Shown here piece by piece: positions 1 through 12,900 of a DNA stretch of 64,000 nucleotides. The stretch's first letter is position 1. Each line of letters begins with the position of its first letter. Where the stretch lies: contig OZ020244.1 of NCBI GenBank assembly GCA_963971285.1, positions 35,898,001-35,962,000 of the forward strand, written 5' to 3'. Origin of the DNA: Astropecten irregularis. Taxonomy: Eukaryota > Echinodermata > Asteroidea > Paxillosida > Astropectinidae. The notes beneath the pieces are model-generated. The model was not told the origin of the DNA and did not search any database. It saw only the letters and a program-made list of their open reading frames with translations. Position numbers and translations under genes: made by a program.

Positions 1-840
1 CTTAGTGTCTTTGGCAGTGTCCGGCTAGTCTCATTCTCCTGGCAGCTATTTTGTCGCTCACCCTGGATACTCGAGCCTCGTTGGTTACATGTGCGCTCTT
101 ACTGATGTTCAGCACTACACGTAGCAATACACGACAGTAATCAGTGTCAAAATCAAGGGATTTTCAACATTTTTGCACTGCCAGAGGTTTTGTTGTCAGA
201 GGTGAAACTTTGTTTTCCAGATTACAACAGTGTATACATGTATCGTCCTGAAAACTGCAGCCAAAAGCTCTTACTTTGAAATGAATGTTTGAAATGGAGC
301 TCAAGTTCGAGCCACAGATCCCAAGCCAAGAATTCAGAAAAAGGATGTTACTCCATCAGCCATGTCAGAGCTTCAAACTGATCAAGTTTGTTAAGAAACA
401 CCCATTCTATCACTGCCTTGTTCAGATATTAAACAAACCTTTCAAGCTGTTTTGTCTTGCTTCAAAATTTGTACTGACTTGAATGGCTTCACTCAATACA
501 AGATAAAGACACGTACACGTACATGTATGTACAACCCCAACTGAATCTTACACATAGACTGAAAACAGTTTTGAAGACATTGGATGGGTTTTGAAACGAA
601 GATTATTGTTTTGGTACAACTGGTACAAGAAGAATATCTTTAAATTGTAGACTTCATTGAATCTACAATTCGGGCTAAATTCCAAAAACAAAATACATTT
701 TCAAAGAGTCATGGAGTAATTTCCTCATTTGAAACATGCCAACCTTTCAAGCACTATGGTGAGTTTCCGTAGCCATCTGTAAACGTGAGCGGTGGATCAA
801 AGTTCATTGCAGTTCACTATTCTCTGTTTGTATATTTCAG
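1..840. other. EEFSEC intron, no feature seen
   Basis: The expected preceding eEFSec segment (human GLVCAPESLHTVHA) is absent, so this is intron sequence. No repeat shared with the rest of the window was recognised. Confidence 0.6.
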
Positions 841-909
841 CCGGCATTATCTCAGTTCAGAAGATTCCGTATTTCAAGGGCACGTGTGCAACCAAAGCTA
901 AATTTCACG
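841..909 (+). CDS. EEFSEC: EEFSEC exon a (ISVQKIPYFKG segment)
   Basis: The acceptor tatatttcag precedes base 841 and the donor gtaagt follows base 909. The exon enters with two bases of a split codon and leaves in phase 1. It encodes GIISVQKIPYFKGTCATKAK plus FH, matching the start of eEFSec domain III. Confidence 0.93.
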
Positions 910-3900
910 GTAAGTTTATTACGATATCTGTTACTGAAAAAAAGTATGTTAACTATAATAAATAACCTCAGTTACCATGACAATTTTTGGCATTTTAAAG
1001 GGAGCATATAGGATTTGCAAGGGCTAAAAAAAAAAATTATTGAATTATTATTTTCGTCTGCTCATTTGAGCCAAGTTTCATGTCTTTGCTTGCCAAAATA
1101 ATGAATCAGTTTTGATGAAAACAATCAGTTCTTGGCTTACGGGATCCTAGATTAGCAAGGAATTCTATCAGTTGTGATGGGCATGTGTTGTTCCTGCAAT
1201 TTAAGATTTCTCACTCGGGTAGTGCAAACAGGCAGTGCTTACCATACTCTAAATGAACTCTAAATGAACTCAAAGTCTTGCGGTCAATCTACTGATTTTG
1301 GGTTCAAATCCATCCATGGGTTAATGCCGCTTGCGTCCTTGGGCAAGACGCTCTGTCACATATTGCTCCTCTTCGCCAGGTGTAAAATGAGTACCTGTGA
1401 GGGTAAAGATGGCTTTGTGATTTGATTGGCATATGCGCACTGAATATAAAAGCCGGGCTGTATACTCTTCAGGGAGTTGAGATGGTTTCTGGAATGTAAA
1501 ATTATGGCCCAATGATCAGGGATAATAATAAATGTGTAATGCGGAGTAGAGTATATTCATATAGTAGCTGTGCAATATAAATGTCCTTTATAGTTACAAA
1601 TGGGGTATTGGCATCTAAAAATGGACATTAGGGAGACATCGGAACTTAGGGAGACTTTTCGATGTCTCCCTAAGGTACCAGCTACCTTTTAAAGACAGTT
1701 TTTTTTTCGAAGACAGAGAATGCTCTGAATGTGAACATATGTCAATTTCAAGTTCATTGGTTTGGAGGATGTTTAGAAATTGTTAAGTAAAGTTTGTGCA
1801 CGACCCTATGGGAAAGTCTCCCTAAGGTCCCATCCTCGGTTAACATTATTATCATTATTACTAAATACAAAGAATGCTAACATGACAAAGTATGATGATG
1901 AGTGTAAAAAAAGATACATTAATTTTTAATTAATTATTATTTTTAAGTCCGACATGCATTTACTGAAACCCAACATATGTGCATACGCGCATGTAAAGTA
2001 TTTTAAAGCTGGAACCTACTGTACCTGTGACATTAACAGAGAAACACATGATCACCATTGCCCTAGTGTAGAGTTGAAAGAGCTGTAAAGGTTTAGTCTC
2101 CAGTATACATACCCATGGTATTGAGCCCAGCAGTCTTTGAAAATGGATACTTCCAGTCAAGAATCCCTTCTCTCTGAAAAAAAGACTTGGACATCCTCAT
2201 CACTGCACCTGCCATCCGTTACTTAGCACCGGTGTCAGACAATGGGCATGATGAGAGGTATATTGTCTTTAAAGATCAAGAGTGATTCCTTGTTCCTGTA
2301 AGTCTATCCCCGCTGCCGGGGGGAAGCCAAGGATTGTCGGAAGGTATTAAAGAGCCAGAGCTCGGCAATGGATGTTGACTTTGTGCATAATCCTTCAGAG
2401 ATCAAGAAAACATCCCCGAGGTGTTTGTAAGGACGCCCCTTAAGGCCATCTGTTAAGGAGAGGATGACAGAGTCGGCAACTCTCTTATATTGAAGCTGGT
2501 TCTGTCTAGCAGCTATGCAGATATCTTAACAATACCAACTTAATGGCACCCTAGCCTTGCAGCGGCTTTTGATGCTGTGTAAAATAATAAAGGTTTTGTA
2601 CACTTCAAAGACAACCACACGCTCCACAAACAGGGTAAAACCACTTTAAAAACTCAAACTGCTAACTTGAAACAGAAAGCTAGCTTGGTAAAGGAGAAAG
2701 CTCTTCCCTGTAATTGTGTGGCACATCCTTGTATGTGACCAGATGAATAAAGTGAGTGAGGGACAAGTCATTCCTACAATATTTTGCATGTTTGCAATGT
2801 TACTTACATTAGGCGGTATGTACATAGCCCATTTATTTATTGCATCAAATGACAGTGTGTATGTACCAGACATCCCTACCAGTACCAAACATTTGCCAAG
2901 GATAGGAGGCATGTGTTTACATTATACTAGAGCAGATTAGACAGGGACTATAGCGTCTTATCTGTAGATAAAAACATTTTCCTCAAGCAGAACATTGATG
3001 CTTACATGTCCTTTTCAAGTATGTACATGTGCTATGCACAAGGACTTCAATTATTGAAATTTAACATATTTTCTTTGATTCAAATCAATTAAAATGTTTA
3101 GTTAATTAAATCATTAGTGAAACAAGTTAAAGGTATTGCCCAAAGTCACCTTGTTGCAAATTCAAAAGGAAAATCGGAGAAAACATGACCGGAAATGAAA
3201 CCTTGATTGAAAAACCTAAAAAACAATAAAACGCTGACTCACCATGACTCAGTACTTTTTTTTTTTTTTTTTCAAACCATTTTTAGGTTGGGCAAAATAT
3301 TTTTGATAATTTTTTTTTTCACTCTGGTAGGTCATATGTATTGCCAGAACATCCTTTTAGCCTATTCAGAACTTCAAATTCAACATTGTTTGAAATTCAC
3401 TACACCCTAGTGTACATGTATTTAGCTTTTGATTGTTATGTTCACGTACGACTGTTAAAAGGTATAATACATTGCACTTGATTTGTGAAGGTCACACTCA
3501 CAGATTAGCATTCACACTTATTCTGATCCTCATGTACATGAAATAATAAACCTTTGAAGATTTGAGCTCAATCGGACATCTCAGTCACGAGAAAATAGCG
3601 AAAACGCGACTCAATTTTGTCTCATAAAACATAAATAATGGTTTTGATTCTACCCCGAGATCTGCTGTTTTTGGTCTTTGATTAATTTCTAGATAAATAC
3701 ACCATTTCAGGTGGAAAATTTTAACGGTATGTTTCTCCCACCACCATCTTCATATCCTGAAAAATTATTTGTAAATCTGTGAACATTTCTGTTTGGATAA
3801 TGTTACCAATCCTGGACTGTACTTTCAAAGCAGTACAGACTTGTGATATTTTGACATCTTCTACAACTTACATTTTCTTTATTTAGAAGGCCTTTTGGGA

Positions 3901-6900
3901 TCTTCCAGCAAGAATGGAAATTTTGCAGATTCAAACATTTGTTTTTTCATGCCCCTCATACATGTATGTCTGTGTATCTTTATACTGTACCTACATGTGT
4001 AAAATAAGATGTATTTAATTACAGCTATTGTACATGTAACTCACATCCAATGGACTAATTCTCTGGATAGTGGTTAGTACATATCCCCCCTTCACCTCTA
4101 CCCCGCCCCTTTTCCTCTCCTGCCCCCCCCCCCCCCCCCACCCTCTCTCTATCCCTTAATTTAAGACCGTCAACATTTGAAGGGAAATTTCACCTTATAC
4201 CAAGCTGTACGTACACACAAATAATGAATTTCGCTCTCCGTCCCAACGATACAAAATTGAATCAGACTTTATATTCACCACGGAAAATCGACTGAAAGCC
4301 TCTCTCTAGCCATTTTGACGGCAACCCTCCTGTTGACATTAATGACTTCTGTATCCCACTTCAAGCCTCCTATGAAATTGTCCTCAAGTTTCAGCAACCA
4401 GACAAGCGGGACAATTGCAACCTCCCAGGAGTAAGATTCTACGACACTAAGTACCTCCCAGCACGCCTCTCCGAGTGGTTGATGTATACCCTCTCCATTT
4501 TCTGAAAGTATCTGCAGTTTTTCTTTTCCCGAATCACATATATATGACCGGCGGGTCATTTGATGTTGCGGCAAAAGATTACCTCCCTCCGGACAACCGT
4601 CTTGGCTCGCTTAAAAGCACCATCAGTCACAATTCTGCTTTTTAGTTCGGATTTTGACGCTCATCAACTTCTGATGCTCTTGTTGCGTAGGAAGTGTTAT
4701 TACACATGTTTGTGTGATATGAATATTGACAGTTGTCTGACAAATCGTAACTTGTGATTGCTGCCAAGTCCCCGGTGGAACAGACAAACAAACAACCCCA
4801 AACAAACAAATAAAAAACAAAGCCTGGTACCGTGGAACGGCACTATACAGGGTGTCCCAGAAAAAACGCAACACTGTGTCGGGACCCATTATGTTAAGAT
4901 TAAACTGTTAATCACTTCAAGATTCAGATATGTGATACAGCCATGTCTTTGCTATCACCATGTAGAATCTGAGCTAAATTGGACTGAAATCGAGAGAATA
5001 AACTAAGACTGAATCACCCAACCTCAAAACCCGATTTTAATCTTTCTTTCATACTTATTATGTGTGTATTGACCACTTATTCTGGAATACTGCAAATTTG
5101 TTTTTAAAAAGTACTTTTCAGTTCGATTGGTCATATTTTTGCCAATTTCAGCCCGCTGTTGCTTAAATTATACATGGTGATAGCCAAGACATGGTTGTAT
5201 CAAATATGTGAATCTTGAAGTGATAAACAGTTCACTTTTAACATGATGGTTCCCGATAAATTATAGTGTTGCGTTTTTTTCTGGGACACCCTGTACAAGG
5301 CACACCACCAAACTTTGGCTATACCGAACATCATCCTTGGCTCCCAATTGTTTATGTACAATGTATAGGCATGCTGAACATTGTTCGCCATAACAAACGA
5401 CCACTATAATGAATAAATTATTTTTGTACATTCTGGCGCATTCACCTCTAGCAGTATTACCAATTTTGCACTTAAAATTGTTAACACAATTTTACACAAT
5501 TTCTTGAAATTTCATATTTTGAATTAACCTCCTGATTATAAAATTAGATCTCATTGGATATTATCTTTCTTGAACTGTTGAATATTTAATCCCATTTTCA
5601 ATTGTTTCTGTCATGAATGTCAGCAGCCCTTTGTGGGGGAGGTGGGATTTAACTGTTGGCTAGCAATCCCAGTCCATTATAAGAATTTCATTGTTGTTCA
5701 AGATTTGTTTTTTAATCAGAATATCTTCTTTTATATTTATTATCCCACTTGGGTGATGAGGTTGTGAGTGCAGCATTATAACTCTGGTGCTCAGAACATT
5801 CCATGAGGCCGCTGGGCACAATTTGTGGCAATGTTCATGTCCCATTCATGTTCACCACTTAACTTACATGCATCTATATCTCCATTAAAGGTAATGTCAT
5901 ACTTGTGGTTTTTGTCAAAGAAATTCAGATTCACAAGCAAAAATATCAAGGAAGATACAGTAACAGTCATCTGTGTAATTTTCAGTCCCATACGGTGCCC
6001 ATTATTTTTTTAGAAATCAGTGAAAACGGCCCACAGTATTTTTACAATCTTCACTGTAATTTTTTATCTTTAAATGATCAGAATTGTTTTTGGTCATTGT
6101 TTTTACTCTTTTATTGATAAATACAGCATTTCAGGCAGAAAAAACATGAAGGATGTTTCTACCATCACCATATATGCCAAGTTATCTGTGAAGATTTCTG
6201 TTTCAGTATTCTACCAAAATACGATAGTACCTTAAAAGGTAGTATCATACTTTTGTAAGAAACCAAAACGGAAATGTTCACAGATTTACGTATAACTTAC
6301 TGGGTATGAAGATGGTGGTGGTAGAAACATACCGTTTTTTATTTTTTCCTCTTGAAATGGTGTATTCATCAAGAAATTAGTAAAAAAAAAAAACGACCGA
6401 AAATCTTTTTGATCTTTTAAAAGATCAAACGTAAAAGAGAAAAGACTTAAGAAATACTGTGGCCGTTTTTCACTGTTTTCTCACAAAGTAGGCTCCGTAT
6501 GGGACTGACATTTCCACGCATGACTGTTACTGTATCTTCCTTCATATTTTTGCCCATGAATCTGTATTTCCCTTACAAAAACCAAAGTATGATACTTATT
6601 TTAACCATTGTCCATCAACTGGGAGTGAAAATAATATTGAGCCTTAATACAGCAAAATGTCCAGGTGGAAATCGCAGTAAAAATATACTCTGGCCTTCAG
6701 ACGTTATGCTCCAGGCCGATGAATGGCCCTGAGATAGCTCCTTAACTTTCAAAAAAAATTGTTTTTGCTTAGAGGCAACCGTCAAAGCATGGATTGCTTC
6801 ATTTTCAAACACGCCTTCAGGCTCAGCTTTATACACTCAATTTATGAACTCCGAGTCAAGGCCTTTTCACACGACGCTTAAAGGGTCTCTGCAATGGGAA

Positions 6901-9900
6901 TATTATGGCTTGAACATGTGCCAATAAAAAAAAAACTGTACATGGGGACTGTGATTTTACCCACTTCCTCACACTGATTCAGGGTAAAAAAAACAGTTTT
7001 TTATTTGGATATGCTAATTAGCATTTCCATATTCATGAGCAAAACTGTGATGTCATCTAGGGAACTGAGAGCAGTAACCCAATTGATTTGTGCACAAAAA
7101 GTTGCGGTTGTTTTATAGGTTTTCCGACAGACCTTTTCCTCCTCAATTGGTTTTATTTTGCCAAATATGTTCCTTTCACTCATTATGATGGTGTAATTCT
7201 TTTACCAAACCATTTCTGTAGGTCAAGTTTGGCTCTTTTATGTTTTTTCATTATATTTTTGCTGTTGGTTCCCTACATGAGAATATGCGTGAAAATCCCC
7301 CATTTTAAAAAAGCCATTCAAAGGAAAACCAAATGCTCGTTTGAAACCAAAATAAGACTTGTCATTCATTATCTGTCAGTATATTCTCTGTTTGCAGCAA
7401 TAAAATAACCTGACTGAAAAAAGCACTGCAGGAACCCTTTAAAAAAACTCTCAACCATTGAGACATTTTCTCAAGGTTGCGAAATCTTACAAAACGGTTT
7501 ACGCTGGCCGTTTTTGCGTCCTTTCACACAGCACAATGTAACATTTCGCAAGCCTGCCTTGAGACGTAACGCTGGTAATCGATAAACTATGCATTTTATT
7601 AATGTAAACGTTGCTAGTACCATCACAACGCTGTTTTTGCGCGTGAAGCGCGCGATAGAAAACACACGCATGCGCATTGCAAAGCACTTCGCAAGGGACC
7701 CTTGAGAAAATGTTGTCGTAGCTTTGGACCTCATTCAAATTCTCTCAAGGATTCACCAGGGACGTCGGTCACTCTCAAGCATTGATGTCCTTTCACATGA
7801 TGACACTTTTGTAATATTTCGCAACCGTGAGAAAATTTCTCAATGGTTGAGAGGTATTTTGGCATCTTGTGAAAAGGCCTTACACCTTTATGCAGTGTTA
7901 TGCAGTGTACTTAAATACTGAGTGAACTGCATCAATATCTTTCTCTTTGCTTTTTGGTGTTGTTCAAAACTCTAACCATCCTGTTGAACCTTAAAGGGTT
8001 CCTGCAGTGCTTTTTCAGTCAGGTTATTTTATTGCCTTCGGACAGAGAATATACTGACAGATAATGACTGGCAAGTCTTATTTTGGTTTCAAACCACCAT
8101 TTGGTTTTGGTTTTAATGGCTTTGCAAAATGGGACATTTTCATGCATACTCATGTGGGGAACCAACAGCAAAAAATATAATGAAAAAGCATAAACAATGA
8201 AGAGGCAAACTTGACCCACAGAATTGGTTTGGCAAAAATATTACACCGCCTGTTGAGTGAAAGGAACATATTCAGCACACAAAACTTCTTCAGGAGGAAA
8301 AGGTCTGTCAGAAAACCTATAAAACAACCCCAACTTTTTGTGCACAAATCAATTGGGTTTACTGCTCGTTACCCAGATGACATCACAGTTTTGCTCATGA
8401 ATATGGAAATTCTAATTAGCATACAAACCAAAAAACCTGTTGTTAACCCTGAAACAGTGTAAGGAATTGGGTAAAATCACAGGCCCCATATAACAATTTC
8501 TTATTGGCACGTGTTAAAGCCATAATATTCCTATTGCAGAGACTCTTTAACACTCTTCGCTGTTTCAACATTCAATAACAGTAAAATGCATCCCAGCCCC
8601 TTCGTATCTCACACCATCTTATCCAAGTGGACATCTTAATGCTCATTCTGTCTCCAAATCCACGGTATTGCCACGAAAACAACGCAACAACAAGTATAGG
8701 GCCTACCTGCGGAAATCGCCCCATAATCCCCCAATCATTTCCAAGCCCAATTTCAATTTCAAAACTCTAGAAGCTACGCATGGACAGGGCATTACAGTAT
8801 ATGAGACCGATGACAGCTCAAGTCCCTCGCTTCAAACTATAAATTTTTCATAGCGCATACACTTGCACGTACGTCTTTGAAGAAATGATCCCTACTCCCG
8901 CACTCAAGGACCCACCTTTGGGGTTGAAATAATTCCACAAAATAAGCCAGGGGATAAAAACTATGACTGGCGGATTGCTTTCTCACAAACCATCTCCCAC
9001 AAGCTAAAATGACAACCCCCCTTCCATTTTAAGGTACAATACATGATTGGTAAAGGTCACAGGACTGCACTCATACTTTGTCTGATCAAACATGTACATG
9101 AAATAATAAACCTGTGAAATTTTGAGCTCAAACGGACTTCTGAGTCACGAGAAAATAGCGAAAACCCGACTCGATTTTTCTTATAAAACATGAAGAATAG
9201 TTTACTTTATGTTTGTTCCAAAAATCGTTCGGACGAACGATCTTTGGAAAAGACACTAAATCCTGATTTGCTTGGAAAAACCCAGCATCTGATGAACCAA
9301 GATTTCCCATGGTGACTGTTTGCACTGTTTACGAACTGTTGAGTCCATTTTCTGTCTCAAACTGAATACATTTTTTTTGGAGGCCTTGCAAATCCTATAT
9401 GCCCCCTTTAAGTGTTCTACTTGTGAATTCTGTCCCATTTAGCAAGTAAATCCTCTCGCGTTACTTGCATGTTTTACGCAAAGCCTTTCAAATTGAGGTG
9501 AGAACATGATTGCCCTTTGCAAAATCTGTGTTTCCATCCATTAACCCTAATCCTCCTGCATACCACAGTTTACCATCACACCGTGGTTTTCCCCTGTGGT
9601 AAGTGTGGTATCCTGAATACCGCAATACACCACAATGTGGTTTACGTGCTGGTGATACATGGTCTGTGATCCAGTCCCCTTGTGGAGACTGGGGTAATGT
9701 GTGGTAAGCAGCTCTTGTCTTGTGTGGTAGGTGCAGAGGATTAGGGTTAATATCCAGTCCCCCTGTGGAGACTGTGGTAATGTGTGGTAAGCAGCTCTTG
9801 TCTTGTGTGGTAGGTGCAGAGGGTTAGGGTTAATATCCAGTTACCCTGTGGAGACTGTGGTAATGTGTGGTAAGGAGCTCTTGCCTTGTGTGGTAGGTGC

Positions 9901-12900
9901 AGAGGGTTAGGGTTAATATCCAGTCTCCCTGTGGAGACTGTGGTAATGTGTAGTAAGCAGCTATTGTCTTGTGTGGTAGGTGCAGAATTTAAGGGTTAAT
10001 ATCCAGTCCCCCTGTGGAGACTGTGGTAATGTGTGGTAAGCAGCTCTTGTCTTGTGCGGTAGGTGCAGAGGGTTAGGGTTAATATCCAGTCCCCCTGTGG
10101 AGACTGTGGTAATGTGTGGTAAGCAGCTCTTGTCTTGTGTGGTAGGTGCAGAAGGTAAGGGTTAATATCCAGTCCCCCTGTGGAGACTGTGGTAATGTGT
10201 GGTAAGCAGCTCTTGTCTTGTGCGGTAGGTGCAGAGGGTTAGGGTTAATATCCAGTCTCCCTGTGGAGACTGTGGTAAAGTGTGGTAAGCAGCTCTTGTC
10301 TTGTGTGATCGGCGCAGAGGGTTAGGGTTAAAGTACATGTACATGTGCGTGTTTTGTACATGTGGATCCGTTTGCACTTCCTGTATAAACTGTTACAAAA
10401 CAGAATTCTGTGATAATTCTTCATTTACAGTGTTATGCAAAACATCCACACTTAAGTTGGGTGAGGGAGAAATCCTTGATATGCATGACTGAAAAATCCG
10501 TACTAAGCGTGAACAGACATGAACTTAAAGCACTGAATTTTCTGCTTCTTCAAAGGTAGTATCATACTTTGGGGTTTTTTATCAAAGAAAGGCAGATTTA
10601 TGGTCGCAATTATCAAGACAGATACAGTAACAGTCATCTGTGAAAATTTCAGTCCCACATGGTGCCCATTTTTTTAGAAAACGGTGAAAAACAGCTACAG
10701 TATTTCTTAAGTCTTTTCTCTTTTATTTTTGATCTTTTAAAAGATCAAAAAGATTTCCAGCTAATTTCTGGATAAATACACCATTTCAGGCAAAACAATG
10801 TTAACGGTAGGTTTCTACCAGCACCATCTTCATACCCTGTAAGTTATACGTAAATCTGTGAACATTTCTGTTTGGGTTTCTTACCAAAGTATGATACTAC
10901 CTTTAGAGCGCTGAATTTTCTGCTTCTTCAAGCACTGACTCTTCCCTTAGAGCCATGCAACCGACTGGGCCCCGATGTGAAGCAATCCGCAAGCTGATTT
11001 CACATAGATGTAGCCCTCGTGTCTTGGGAGACAATGTACTCTGTCAGATCTACAAATAGTTTGTGCAATGCCTATTTAATAGTCGGTCCATTAGTGGTGC
11101 ACTTCAGGTCCATTACGTCCAACATGTTTAAAGGTAATATCACACTTTGATAGCATACCGAAACAGAAATCTTTCACAGATTTACCTATAACTTACAGGG
11201 TTTAAAGATGGCGATGGTAGAGACATACTGTTAAAACTTTTCTGCCTTAAATGGTGTATTTATCCAGATATATAGTAAAACAACGATCAAAAATAAAAGA
11301 GAAAAGACTTAAGAAATACTGTGGCTGTTTTTCATTGTTTTCCCAAAAGGTGGGCACCGTATGGGACTGAAATGTTCACAGATGACTGTTACTGTATCTG
11401 TCTCGATATTTTTGCCCATGAATCTGTATTTCTTTGACACAAAAACCAAAGTATGATATTACCTTTAAGAAATACTGTGGCTGTTTTTCACTGTTGTCTC
11501 CAAAATTGGGCACCGTATGTGACTGAAATTTTCTGTCTGTTTTCATACTGAAATTTCAGAAATTGTCATACTGTTACTGTATCTGTCTTGATATTTGTGC
11601 CCATGAATCTGTATTTCTTTGATAAAAAAACACCAAAGTATGATATTCCCTTTAAAATGGTGTGTTCTTATTCTTTTTGTTTTTGGCAGTTACCATGGGC
11701 CACGAAACAGTCATGGGACGTGTCTTCTTCTTCGGTGTATCATCCCACGCTCACCCTGTCTCCCTACAGGCCGGCCAAGGTAAGCTATGTAGCCACAGGA
11801 CAGAGATCAGCGAGGATTCCTGCGTGTATAGCAGACGCATTAGGGACAGATCAGACAGATTACCGCGCAAGCAAAGACAAGACAGATCTAATCAGGACGA
11901 CCTAATTCAGATGTAAAATACGGGAATTTACTGTGAATTGAATCATTGTCCAGTCAAATCCTCTTCATACATGACAGCTTATCGTCCCGTGTCAACATAC
12001 TTTCAGGATTTTAAAATCTGAACATTGGTGTTTTAAAACACACTGAAGTTGAATACAGCCTTTACGGTGTGTGTGTGACTTTTGTTTTTTTCATCGAAAA
12101 AATTGATGAAAATGATTTATTATATCAAGAAAAATGTTGTATTTAGAATCTTGAACAGATTAATTTTTTAAGGTTTTTTGTTTGTATGCTCATTAGAATT
12201 TCCATATTCATGAGCAAAACTGTGATGTCATCTGGGTAACTGAGAGCAGCAATCCAATTGCTTTGTGCACAAAAAGTTGGGGTTGTTTTATAGGTTTTCT
12301 GACAGACCTTTTCCCCCTCAATGGGTTTTATTGTGCTGAATATGTTCCTTTTACTCAACTGGTGATGATTTATTGTTGACCAACCATTTCTGTGGGTCAA
12401 GTTTGCCTCTTCATTTGTTTATGTGTTTTCATTATATTTTTACTGTTGGTTCCCCACATGAACGAGCATGAAAATACCCCATTTTGCAAAGCCATTCAAA
12501 AGAAAACCAAATGCAGGTTTGGAACCCAAATAAAGACTTGCCATTCATTATCTGTCAGTATATTCTCTGTATGAAGGCAATAAAATAACCTGACTGAAAA
12601 AAGCACTGCATGAACCCTTTAAAGGTGTAATACATGATTGGTAGAGGTCACAGAACAGCTCTCACACTTTGTCTAATCCAGCATATACATAAATTGATAA
12701 ACTTGTGGAATTTATAGCTGAATCGGCATCTGATACTGGAAAAAAAAATTCGAAAACGCGTCTCAATTTTTCTTATAATACATAAAGAATGGTTTTGATC
12801 TAACCCCGAGATCAAAACCGTTTTCAAACTTTGTTTTACTGATTTCTGGATAAATACACCAATTCAGGCGGAAACATTTTCACAATTATGTTCTTCATAT

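Noticed and set aside
2646-2940. Overlapping ORFs on both strands
   Set aside because: Mutually overlapping, hydrophobic by chance, with no family similarity.
4275-4574. 99-residue minus-strand ORF as a possible gene
   Set aside because: No known motif, no splice partner and no homologous copy; it is within the range of chance ORFs.
7088-7408. 106-residue hydrophobic ORF
   Set aside because: It lies within family C MITE sequence; related copies do not keep the frame.
9671-10327. CRISPR-like or telomeric array
   Set aside because: The units are contiguous 83-mers without unique spacers, and each holds only one to two TTAGGG units.
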